Assembly: GCA_934376945.1 (NCBI GenBank)
Contig: CAKRPI010000086.1
Coordinates: 1-8,702 of the forward strand
Length of the DNA stretch: 8,702 nt
Direction of reading: 5' to 3'
DNA from: an uncultured Lachnospiraceae bacterium
Lineage (GTDB): Bacteria > Bacillota > Clostridia > Lachnospirales > Lachnospiraceae
Part shown: piece by piece, positions 1 to 5,497 of the stretch
Position numbering within the stretch: position 1 is the first letter of the stretch
How the letters are laid out: each line of letters opens with the position of its first letter
The notes under the pieces: generated by a model
Told to the model about the DNA's origin: nothing
The model's database searches: none
The model's input: only the letters and a program-made list of their open reading frames with translations
Program-made: the position numbers and the translations under genes

Positions 1-510
1 AATCTACATGGTTGGTGAATGCCATAAAACGGCTGGTTGGCCGACAGGGATATCATTTGTAAAGTTGTAAAGTGGTGAATCTATAAATAAACACGTGATT
101 TTGTATAGAAGAAAGACACCTCAAGTTCGATTGTGTTGTATAAGGAAAGTGACCAAACGAACATTTGTAACATTCACGAGAAAGAAGGTGGCTCTCGCAA
201 ATACTATACATTATTCTTCGTTCATATACAACCAGTCTAAGAAAGTCAAAGCGGATATTCGCAATTCGATTTGACTTCATTTACGAAATCCATAGCGTAG
301 TTTTGCACAATTTTTTAAATTTGCTCATTTATAGTATGAATGTGAAAAATACAACATCATACCGAATACAATGATATTTATCGATTAGCGGAAATAAATA
401 TCGATAAAAATAGGAAAGAAAAGGCAAAAAGAATAATAAAAGAAAGTAAAAAATAGATATAAGAATGATACAGAATAAACATTTGAAAATGGCCAACTTT
501 TTGAATGCAG
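1..510. other. Gene-free stretch, left edge
   Basis: No credible coding sequence is visible. The minus-strand frames at 53-280 and 329-532 lack a convincing ribosome binding site. The second encodes a Phe/Tyr/Leu-rich string only because it lies antisense to an A- and purine-rich tract at about 360-480. That tract carries ATCGAT twice. Two copies of a ~20-base motif that recurs elsewhere in the window lie at 151-171 and 245-266, both on the minus strand. If the gene preceding parA in related genomes (rsmG or noc, by analogy) is present, it must end before base 1. Confidence 0.7.
245..266 (-). repeat. Short recurring motif, copy near left edge
   Basis: These 22 bases match 3136-3157 with a single mismatch. 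On the minus strand the motif reads AATTGCGAATATCCGCTTTG, followed by AC. Weaker relatives lie at 151-171 (minus), 1840-1859 (plus) and 5602-5620 (plus). The function is unknown. It could be a protein-binding site or the conserved end of a decayed mobile element. Confidence 0.55.
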
Positions 511-581
511 ATAAGCAATCCCCCCGCTTCAAGTGTGCGGAGCACTAAGCGGTGGGTAGGGACTTACTTGACTCGGTTAAA
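511..581 (+). repeat. Small hairpin repeat, family 3, copy a
   Basis: The 34 bases at 522-555 are identical to 3428-3461 except for one position, and a diverged inverted copy lies at 3301-3352. CCGCTT (524-529) can pair with AAGCGG (547-552). The tail at 561-581, reading roughly GACTTACTTGACTCGGTTAA, recurs after the second copy at 3343-3362 and in weaker form near 3537-3560. The shared core plus shared tail marks a true dispersed repeat rather than chance similarity. No coding potential is seen. Confidence 0.75.
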
Positions 582-602
582 TACAGACTAAGTTTTTTCT
601 GA

Positions 603-886
603 TTCAAACATATATAGATTGGTAAGGGAGAGAGCGTATATGTCAGGGGAAAAAGAGTGCTCTAAAACTGGGAAGGAAGGCAATTAAACGTTTTTTTGCT
701 TACATACTGGACTTGTTATTCTGCTGAATGGCGGAGTGGTTTGTGAAATGCAGTGTCAGAAAAAAATAAGCTTGTATGAAACTTGTGCCCCCTTTTATTC
801 TTATATCGAGGCGGAGCATTAAGCCATAAAACCACCCATGTGAAAATATATCGGGGTTTCAGGCTTTTTGAGCCTGGTATTTTTAT
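603..886 (+). other. Possible small transcript with short leader ORF
   Basis: This is a tentative unit. AAGGGAG at 624-630 stands nine bases before an ATG at 640. That ATG opens a 15-codon reading frame ending with TAA at 685-687 (MSGEKECSKTGKEGN). After it, 700-785 can fold into a long arm: CATAC pairs with GTATG, and TTATTCTG pairs with CAGAA...AATAA. The unit ends at the terminator-like hairpin at 860-884. GCGGAGCATTAAGC (811-824) repeats the core of the family 3 hairpin elements. No clear -35/-10 promoter was found, so transcription is inferred only. I recognise no known RNA family. Confidence 0.22.
860..886 (+). terminator. Intrinsic terminator-like hairpin
   Basis: CAGGCT (860-865) pairs perfectly with AGCCTG (871-876) across a five-base loop. 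A five-T run follows at 880-884. The 6 bp stem is modest in length. The hairpin is oriented to stop rightward transcription just before the first parS site. No protein gene lies upstream in the window, so if it is used it ends a non-coding transcript or read-through from beyond the left edge. Confidence 0.55.
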
Positions 887-892
887 AATAAA

Positions 893-908
893 GGTTTCAC
901 GTGAAACA
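893..908. promoter_or_regulatory. parS site 1 (ParB-binding centromere site)
   Basis: The sequence GGTTTCACGTGAAACA contains the perfect 14-base palindrome GTTTCACGTGAAAC (894-907). It differs from the Bacillus-type parS consensus TGTTNCACGTGAAACA only at its first, outermost base. It lies about 2.9 kb upstream of parA and immediately after the hairpin at 860-886. ParB binds this palindrome, switches to a CTP-dependent sliding clamp and recruits SMC. Confidence 0.93.
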
Positions 909-994
909 TTCTTTAAAACAAAAGCGCAGAATTTTATATGAGTTAAAAACTTTGCTTAACGAATTATCCTAAAAATTTCAAGCAAAAATAGAGA

Positions 995-1162
995 GTATCT
1001 AGTTACTGTACCGTTAACATTTCGCCAAATAACTGGCGTAAATTTCCCTATGCTGTGTTGCTATCAATCGCCGTAGCCAGTTGCAACGCATCCCTCCTCT
1101 TTACAGACTGAAATATTACCTTGTGTTTTTACCTGAAAAACAATGATACAGTACACTGATAC
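995..1162. repeat. Foldback element, family 1, copy A
   Basis: This 168-base inverted repeat has ends GTATCTAGTTACTGTA (995-1010) and TACAGTACACTGATAC (1147-1162), which are imperfect complements. The core resembles copies B and C: TCAATCGCCGTAGCC, then CCTCC, then a GCAG-like inner arm. The apical stem CGTAGC (1072-1077) with GCAACG (1083-1088) keeps five of six pairs around a five-base loop. It is the most diverged of the three copies. Overlapping open frames on both strands look spurious. Confidence 0.7.
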
Positions 1163-1320
1163 ATCGTTTATCGAAATGAAATAACTATACCGCTCAATTG
1201 CCTGCAAATCCGATTGCACAGATGAAAAAGTCTCAGCATAGTCTGATACATCTGCATTTTTTCCGTCTACACATGCGAATCCGCATCCGGCGCGATTGGT
1301 ATAGTTATTTACGAAACAAT
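1163..1320. repeat. Foldback element D, inserted between copies A and B
   Basis: This 158-base foldback fits exactly between copies A and B. AAATAACTATACC (1179-1191) is perfectly complementary to GGTATAGTTATTT (1298-1310). The outer ends, ATCGTTT and AAACAAT, also pair approximately. CAGATG and CATCTG form an inner pair near the centre. The core is not clearly homologous to family 1, though the length and abutting position match. It is probably a separate family or a highly diverged member. No coding potential is evident. Confidence 0.65.
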
Positions 1321-1490
1321 GTACTAGTACAGCAAATATTAAGTAACTGCCATATTGACTTGTCTGATTTTTCATCTGCGGCGTTGTCGTCAATCGCCGT
1401 AGCCACCGCTACGCCTCATTCCTCCGCCTTGCAGATGAAGAAATTATCCTACGTCAATATAGCAGAAACTTAATTTTCACTGTACTAGTA
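1321..1490. repeat. Foldback element, family 1, copy B
   Basis: A nearly symmetric element of about 169 bases. The left arm from TACTAGTACAG (1322) and the right arm ending CTGTACTAGTA (1490) are inverted complements over roughly 57 bases with a few mismatches. At the tip, CGTAGC (1398-1403), loop CACC and GCTACG (1408-1413) form a perfect stem. The last bases overlap the start of copy C through the palindrome TACTAGTA (1483-1490). The open frames at 1064-1393 (minus) and 1198-1473 (plus) run through this repeat and are not believable genes. Confidence 0.82.
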
Positions 1491-1650
1491 TACTGTATCA
1501 CGCACATTTGGCCTAATGGCTTGTCTGAATTTCCATCTGCTGCGTTATCGTCAATCGACGATGCCACCGCATCGCCTCGTTTCTCCGCCTTGCAGATTGA
1601 AAATTCATCCTGCGCCATTATACTGAAAGTGAATGATACAGTACACTAGT
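1484..1650. repeat. Foldback element, family 1, copy C
   Basis: This 167-base element is bounded by ACTAGTATACTGTATCA (1484-1500) and TGATACAGTACACTAGT (1634-1650), inverted repeats matching at 16 of 17 positions. The core aligns with copy B. The apical stem is CGATGC (1559-1564), loop CACC, GCATCG (1569-1574). Relative to copy B both sides of the stem changed together, so pairing is preserved. The form resembles a non-autonomous MITE. No target-site duplication is obvious. Confidence 0.82.
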
Positions 1651-2239
1651 TGATTACATTTACAAGTGATTTTTATCGGATAATATCTGATAATTATAAA
1701 CTCTATCACAGATTATGATAATAATAAAAACCCGGAAAATATTGCATGTATTATGTAGAAAATGAAAAAAGATTAAGAGGGTAATTGTACGCTTGATTTA
1801 TATAATTTTATAAGTGAACTACATTGGTAAGTGAAGCTGATTGCGAATGTCCGCTTTACTAATTGAGAAGTCCAGCTTGCAAAAAAAGGTGGTGACAAAA
1901 AATGTGCTTCTGGAAATAAGCAAAAATGATAGTAAAAGAAAAAGCAAAAACGATAAAAATCGATTATAGGGAGTTGCAAATATCTGTTTAACTACTTAAT
2001 AGCTGCAAAACAATTTTGATAAGTAGATCGTGTGTACATTCGGATGAAAGGGAGGTTTTTGGCTGTTGTTTATAGGATATTATGATTAAAATGATAAATT
2101 TATTTAAAATAACTGAAGTGAAAAGATATCATTAATCATCAATATAAATCGAAATAAAACGAAACAAAAGAAAATAAAACGAAAAATATCGATTAAAAGG
2201 AATGAGGGACTTTAACCATGTAATGCTATTGTAAAAAGC
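1651..2239. other. Gene-free A-rich stretch
   Basis: No coding sequence can be supported. Two purine/A-rich tracts, at about 1905-1970 and 2135-2205, each carry ATCGAT and resemble the tract at 360-480 in composition. Minus-strand frames at 1773-1979 and 2132-2365 are Phe/Tyr-rich strings antisense to these tracts and have no ribosome binding site of note. An imperfect palindrome, ATCGGATAATATCTGAT, lies near 1679-1695. A plus-strand copy of the recurring ~20-base motif lies at 1840-1859. Confidence 0.65.
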
Positions 2240-2261
2240 CAGACAGTGTACAGACAGTGTA
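2240..2261 (+). repeat. Perfect tandem duplication of 11 bases
   Basis: CAGACAGTGTA occurs at 2240-2250 and again at 2251-2261 with no gap or mismatch. It lies in non-coding DNA just before the hairpin-rich block. It may be a recent slippage product or a pair of binding sites one helical turn apart; nothing in the sequence decides between these. Confidence 0.8.
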
Positions 2262-2295
2262 ATAGATGTTACGGAAAGTGTTTTGATGAGTCGAG

Positions 2296-2390
2296 CCTTC
2301 GCGCGAAGGGTTACGAGAGTAATAGCAGTGGCGAGGTTTGCTTGTATCAGGAATGGTACAAGCAACTCCTGATAAGCTGCAAAGCAGCTA
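2296..2390 (+). other. Cluster of three short hairpins
   Basis: Three perfect stems follow one another. CCTTCGCGCGAAGG (2296-2309) is a 14-base palindrome. TTGCTTGTA (2338-2346) pairs with TACAAGCAA (2357-2365) over a ten-base loop. AGCTGC (2375-2380) pairs with GCAGCT (2384-2389) over a three-base loop. The density suggests a structured RNA or remains of foldback repeats, but no promoter, terminator or known RNA family is recognised. Confidence 0.4.
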
Positions 2391-2432
2391 CTCGGGCATG
2401 AATATCACGAGGTAATAGATAGGGGAATAATT

Positions 2433-2545
2433 GGTCATAAAAAGTTTCGGTAAGATAGGATACGCCGCACTACGTGTGCAAAGAAGATGTAGCAAGCGAT
2501 TGTATTAAGCACCAGAATATACAGAGGAGCATTCTTTTTATGATC
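2433..2545. repeat. Foldback element, ~113 bp
   Basis: GGTCATAAAAAG (2433-2444) and CTTTTTATGATC (2534-2545) are inverted complements with one mismatch in twelve. An inner hairpin pairs GCAC with GTGC around 2467-2479. It ends only about 30 bases before the next foldback element. No second copy is visible in this window, and it is not obviously homologous to the other families. Confidence 0.55.
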
Positions 2546-2574
2546 ACAAAAGAAATATTTATAGCAATTCTCTA

Positions 2575-2705
2575 AAATAATGCATCTTAATCCAGCCTAT
2601 CAGAGTGTGAAATCCTGCGTCAGATATCTTTGCCATGCGTCAGCACGCCTGCAGATATATTCCTTGTCTTTCGCACTCTGCTGAACGGCCTTAAATGCAT
2701 TATTT
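2575..2705. repeat. Foldback element, family 2, copy 1
   Basis: This 131-base element has perfect 11-base terminal inverted repeats, AAATAATGCAT (2575-2585) and ATGCATTATTT (2695-2705). Inside, CAGAGTGTGAAA pairs with TTTCGCACTCTG allowing one G-U. The central stretch containing TGCGTCAGATATCTTTGCC and a second TGCGTCAG is nearly identical to that of the copy at 2921-3048. It lies left of parS site 2. It is a MITE-like non-coding repeat; transcription is unknown. Confidence 0.8.
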
Positions 2706-2859
2706 ACGACGATCGCTATAGTTGCGAGATCACAGAAATGCAGAGTATGTTGAGAAGCAGATTGACAGGAATACGGAGATAGGAAATTTCCTATAAATCT
2801 GGAACTTTTAAATTATACAGGTACAGATTACAAAGATATGCTTTACACAGACAGAGTTT

Positions 2860-2875
2860 TGTTTCACGTGAAACA
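2860..2875. promoter_or_regulatory. parS site 2
   Basis: TGTTTCACGTGAAACA is a perfect 16-base palindrome and a full match to the ParB-binding consensus. It lies about 0.9 kb upstream of parA, between the two copies of the family 2 foldback element. Nothing nearby is coding, so the site is free of codon constraint. Confidence 0.97.
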
Positions 2876-2920
2876 TTGCAAATGAATGATTGGGATTATT
2901 TATCTTATAGAAAAACTATA

Positions 2921-3048
2921 AAATAATGCATCTAAACCGGCTTGTCAGAATATAAAGACTTGCGTCAGATATCTTTGCCGTGCGTCAGCATGCATGTAGA
3001 TATCTTTCTTGTCCTTTGCTTCTGATAAACCGTCCTGGTTGCATTATT
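2921..3048. repeat. Foldback element, family 2, copy 2
   Basis: It has the same terminal sequence as copy 1 on the left (AAATAATGCAT at 2921-2931) and a shortened right end (TGCATTATT at 3040-3048). Inner arms of the form CCGG...TCAGAA and TTCTGATAAACCG still pair. The core of 33 bases, from TGCGTCAGATATCTTTGCC onward, differs from copy 1 at two positions, while the arms have drifted more. AGATATCT occurs on both sides of the centre, so it can extend the stem. Confidence 0.78.
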
Positions 3049-3135
3049 ATATGATTTTGCTACAGATGAAAAAACTTTGCTTCTATAAAAAAATGAGTTA
3101 TTCGCAACTTATTTTGATGAGTACTCAATTTTCAG

Positions 3136-3157
3136 GTCAAAGCGGATATTTGCAATT
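3136..3157 (-). repeat. Short recurring motif, copy before parA
   Basis: Differs from 245-266 at one of 22 positions and lies in the same orientation almost 2.9 kb away. It directly precedes the long stem-loop at 3176-3257. The flanking bases are not conserved between the two copies, so the conserved unit appears to be only about 20-22 bases long. Confidence 0.55.
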
Positions 3158-3175
3158 AGCTTCGCTGCTTGTAGG

Positions 3176-3300
3176 ATCATAATGGATTCAAGCTCGTAAG
3201 GAATCCTCCCGTAAACGGATCCCTCCTTACGAGATTCCGCAAGAGGGTCCTTATGATATTTCATAACCTATATCATGAGTGAGGTATCTCGCTTATGATA
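3176..3300 (+). repeat. Long nested stem-loop plus second hairpin
   Basis: Outer arms ATCATAA-t-GGA (3176-3186) and TCC-TTATGAT (3248-3257) enclose CTCGTAAGGA (3193-3202), which is perfectly complementary to TCCTTACGAG (3224-3233), with ATCC and GGAT pairing further in. A second hairpin follows: TATCATGAGTGAG (3271-3283) with CTCGCTTATGATA (3288-3300), where the two non-Watson-Crick positions form G-U pairs in RNA. The G-U pairs hint that an RNA fold, rather than a DNA cruciform, has been kept. No matching RNA family is recognised. Confidence 0.5.
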
Positions 3301-3363
3301 CAAGCAAGTCCCCTGCTTATTGCTCCACACAACCACGCAGGGGACTTGCTTGATTCGGTTAAA
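3301..3363 (-). repeat. Small hairpin repeat, family 3, inverted copy b
   Basis: CAAGCAAGTCCCCTGC (3301-3316) and GCAGGGGACTTGCTTG (3337-3352) are perfect 16-base complements around a 20-base loop. The strand opposite GCTTATTGCTCCAC (3315-3328) matches the GCGGAGCACTAAGC core of copies a and c with changes, so this copy is inverted. The downstream tail TTGATTCGGTTAAA matches that of copy a in direct orientation. No T-run follows, so it is not a standard terminator. Confidence 0.7.
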
Positions 3364-3420
3364 ATAACTGTTCGATATTGTTCAGGAATTCTAAGAATCT
3401 AATGAGAATGGGTTGGCTAT

Positions 3421-3500
3421 AAGCATTCCCCGCTTCAAGTGTGCGGAGCACTAAGCAGTGGAAGGAATACTTATGTCAGTGGAGAAAAGTTTCTCCTGAC
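3421..3500 (+). repeat. Small hairpin repeat, family 3, copy c, with adjacent hairpin
   Basis: Bases 3428-3461 match copy a (522-555) at 33 of 34 positions. Flanking arms ATAAGCATTCC and GGAATACTTAT pair with one G-U. A second hairpin follows at once: GTCA-GGAGAA (3475-3486, with two unpaired bases) with TTCTCC-TGAC (3491-3500). A partial tail GGTTCGGTTAAA lies at about 3549-3560. This is the last repeat before the parA promoter. Confidence 0.7.
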
Positions 3501-3651
3501 GAATAACTGCTTTGCAATTTGATAGAAGTAGATTTGGACTTATTTATTTGGTTCGGTTAAAAAACACATGGCGTAAAAAACTATTTTTCAGTTTTTGAGA
3601 GAGATCTATGCAGAGTATTTCTTATTTTCTTATAAAATAAGAGGGAAATCT

Positions 3652-3680
3652 TTGACTGTAAGAAAGGAAAATGGTAATAT
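3652..3680 (+). promoter_or_regulatory. Sigma-A promoter of parA-parB
   Basis: TTGACT (3652-3657) and TAATAT (3675-3680) are separated by exactly 17 bases and match the -35 and -10 consensus at five of six positions each. Predicted transcription starts near 3687, giving a leader of about 95 bases that contains parS site 3. A perfect AT-rich inverted repeat, CTTATTTT with AAAATAAG, lies just upstream at 3621-3641. Confidence 0.8.
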
Positions 3681-3733
3681 AAGAAAAGTAGTAAAGCAAA
3701 AATAAATCTGGAAGGGTACACATAGCATAGAAA

Positions 3734-3749
3734 TGTTTCACGTGAAACA
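3734..3749. promoter_or_regulatory. parS site 3, in the parA leader
   Basis: TGTTTCACGTGAAACA is identical to parS site 2. It lies between the predicted parA start of transcription and the parA ribosome binding site, about 35 bases before the start codon. ParB bound or spreading here could lower parAB transcription, an inference from position only. Confidence 0.97.
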
Positions 3750-3782
3750 TTGCGAAACAAATGAAGGGAGTCACACGAATAA

Positions 3783-4553
3783 ATGGGAAGAACTATTGTT
3801 GTTGCAAACCAAAAAGGCGGTGTTGGAAAAACTACAACATCGATTAATTTGTCTGCTTCTCTTGCAAGTCTTGGTAAAAAAGTGCTTGTAATTGATATGG
3901 ATCCGCAGGGAAATACTACGAGTGGCCTTGGAGTGGAGAAAGATGAAGTAGAAAATACGGTATATGAATTACTCCTGGGAGAAAAGACAATTCAGGATTG
4001 TTTGCAGTCAGAAATTTTTGAAAATCTTTCAATTCTTCCGTCAAATGTTAACTTGGCAGGGGCTGAAATTGAACTGGTAGGAGTAGAGGGGAAAGAGTAT
4101 CTTCTGAAAACAGCGTTGGATGAAATAAAAGAAAATTACGATTTTGTAATCATTGATTGTCCGCCTTCCTTAAATACTCTGACGATTAATTCGATGTGTG
4201 CAGGTGACACTGTGCTTGTTCCGATTCAGTGTGAATATTACGCTTTGGAGGGATTAAGCCAGCTGATGCATACAATCGATTTGGTTAAAGACCGTCTGAA
4301 TCCAAGCCTTGAGATTGAAGGCGTGGTGTTTACAATGTATGATGCAAGAACTAATCTATCACTTCAGGTGGTTGAAAATGTAAAAAACAACCTGAACCAG
4401 CGCATTTACAAAAGTATTATTCCAAGAAACGTAAGATTGGCGGAGGCACCAAGCTATGGCATGCCAATTACAAAATATGATCCGAAATCGACTGGCGCAG
4501 AGGGATATCGTTTGTTAGCAGAGGAAGTAATACACAGAGGTGAAGAAGAATGA
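3783..4553 (+). CDS. parA: Chromosome-partitioning ATPase ParA (Soj)
   Basis: A ParA/Soj ATPase of 256 residues, close to the usual ~253. It binds ATP, dimerises on nucleoid DNA and is released when the ParB-parS complex stimulates hydrolysis. In Firmicutes it also influences DnaA. The deviant Walker A motif KGGVGKTT spans residues 11-18 with the signature Lys11 and Lys16. Walker A' VLVIDMDPQ has Asp40, and Walker B FVIIDCPP (121-128) has Asp125. The ATG follows GGGAG at 3766-3770 with a 12-base gap, a little long, but it gives the expected N-terminus MGRTIVVANQKGG. The 3' end overlaps parB by four bases (ATGA), so the two are co-transcribed and probably translationally coupled. The short N-terminus without an added DNA-binding domain fits the chromosomal rather than the large plasmid type. 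Confidence 0.97.
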   Translation: MGRTIVVANQKGGVGKTTTSINLSASLASLGKKVLVIDMDPQGNTTSGLGVEKDEVENTVYELLLGEKTIQDCLQSEIFENLSILPSNVNLAGAEIELVGVEGKEYLLKTALDEIKENYDFVIIDCPPSLNTLTINSMCAGDTVLVPIQCEYYALEGLSQLMHTIDLVKDRLNPSLEIEGVVFTMYDARTNLSLQVVENVKNNLNQRIYKSIIPRNVRLAEAPSYGMPITKYDPKSTGAEGYRLLAEEVIHRGEEE

Positions 4554-5473
4554 CAGTAAAAAAGATGGGGTTGGGAAAAGGTCTAGATTCACTAATCCCC
4601 AAACAGGGGGCAGAGAAAAAAGCAGCGTCGGCAAAAACCGAGACGGTCGTAAAAACAGTAGTAAAAAAAGAAGAGGTAAAGCTGCGTATCAGTGAAGTAG
4701 AACCAAACCACGAACAGCCTCGTAAAAAATTTGATGAGGATGCTTTACTGGAGTTGTCAGAGTCGATTAGGCAGTATGGCGTACTTCAACCGCTCCTGGT
4801 GCAAAAAAGAGATGGCTATTATGAAATTATTGCAGGCGAGCGTAGATGGCGAGCTGCAAAAATGGCTGGATTGAAAGAAGTACCGGTGGTGATCAAGGAT
4901 TTCACAGATCAGCAGATCGTTGAAATTTCTTTGATTGAAAATATTCAGAGAGAAGATTTGAATCCGATAGAAGAGGCATTGGCGTATAAACGACTTCTGA
5001 CGGAGTTCAGATTGAAACAGGATGAAGTGGCGGAGAGAGTTTCTAAAAGCCGTACAGCGGTTACTAATTCGGTGAGACTTCTGAAGTTGGATCCAAGAGT
5101 ACAGCAGATGGTGATTGATGAAATGATTACAACCGGTCATGCAAGAGCTCTGCTTTCTATAGAAGATAAGGATATGCAGTATAAGATTGCCATGCAGGTT
5201 TTTGATCAGAAGCTTAGTGTGCGTGATGTTGAAAAGCTAATGAAATCAATGCAGAATACAGAGCATAAAAAGGAAAAAACCAAGGCGGAAAATACTTTTA
5301 TTTATGAAAATCTGGAAGAGAAAATGAAAGCACTTTTTGGCACTAAAGTATCAATCAGCCATAAAGCAAATAATAAAGGAAAGATTGTTATTGACTATTA
5401 TTCAAATGAAGAGCTGGAGCGATTGATAGATCTGTTTCAATCAATTCCAACCGGAAGAGATATGGAACAATAA
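4550..5473 (+). CDS. parB: Centromere-binding CTPase ParB (Spo0J)
   Basis: A ParB/Spo0J clamp protein of 307 residues. It starts with the ParA-activating peptide GLGKGLDSLIP (7-17), then a Lys/Ala-rich linker (about 20-42). The CTP-binding ParB/sulfiredoxin-like domain has EQPRKKF (55-61), GERRWR (96-101) and ENIQRE (130-135). A helix-turn-helix (about 156-180, KQDEVAERVSKSRTAVTN) reads parS, and the C-terminal part should be the dimerisation domain. AGAGGTG at 4536-4542 is a good ribosome binding site seven bases before the ATG. Three perfect parS palindromes in the same window are its expected targets. It recruits SMC for origin segregation. No sign of decay. Confidence 0.97.
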   Translation: MTVKKMGLGKGLDSLIPKQGAEKKAASAKTETVVKTVVKKEEVKLRISEVEPNHEQPRKKFDEDALLELSESIRQYGVLQPLLVQKRDGYYEIIAGERRWRAAKMAGLKEVPVVIKDFTDQQIVEISLIENIQREDLNPIEEALAYKRLLTEFRLKQDEVAERVSKSRTAVTNSVRLLKLDPRVQQMVIDEMITTGHARALLSIEDKDMQYKIAMQVFDQKLSVRDVEKLMKSMQNTEHKKEKTKAENTFIYENLEEKMKALFGTKVSISHKANNKGKIVIDYYSNEELERLIDLFQSIPTGRDMEQ

Positions 5474-5481
5474 AAAAGAAA

Positions 5482-5497
5482 AGTTTCACGTGAAGGA
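5482..5497. promoter_or_regulatory. Degenerate parS site after parB
   Basis: AGTTTCACGTGAAGGA keeps the left half-site and the central CACGTG but departs from the consensus at one outer left position and two right-arm positions (AC replaced by GG). It lies nine bases after the parB stop codon. It could be a weaker ParB site or a decaying one; binding strength cannot be judged from sequence. Confidence 0.6.

Noticed and set aside
329..532. Minus-strand hydrophobic frame, also 1773-1979 and 2132-2365
   Set aside because: Phe/Tyr/Leu-rich only because they lie antisense to A-rich tracts. The membrane-protein appearance is a composition artefact.
1064..1473. Overlapping open frames on both strands (109 and 91 codons)
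   Set aside because: They run through the foldback elements A, D and B, lack convincing ribosome binding sites, and their translations reflect the inverted repeats rather than a protein family.
995..1650. CRISPR array
   Set aside because: The repeats are long foldback units that abut each other; there are no short identical repeats with unique spacers and no cas genes.
3621..3641. Terminator upstream of the parA promoter
   Set aside because: CTTATTTT/AAAATAAG is a perfect inverted repeat but AT-only apart from its ends, with no T-run after it.
1..3782. Replication origin (oriC)
   Set aside because: No TTATCCACA-type DnaA box cluster on either strand and no dnaA gene. TTATCC occurs only in isolation.
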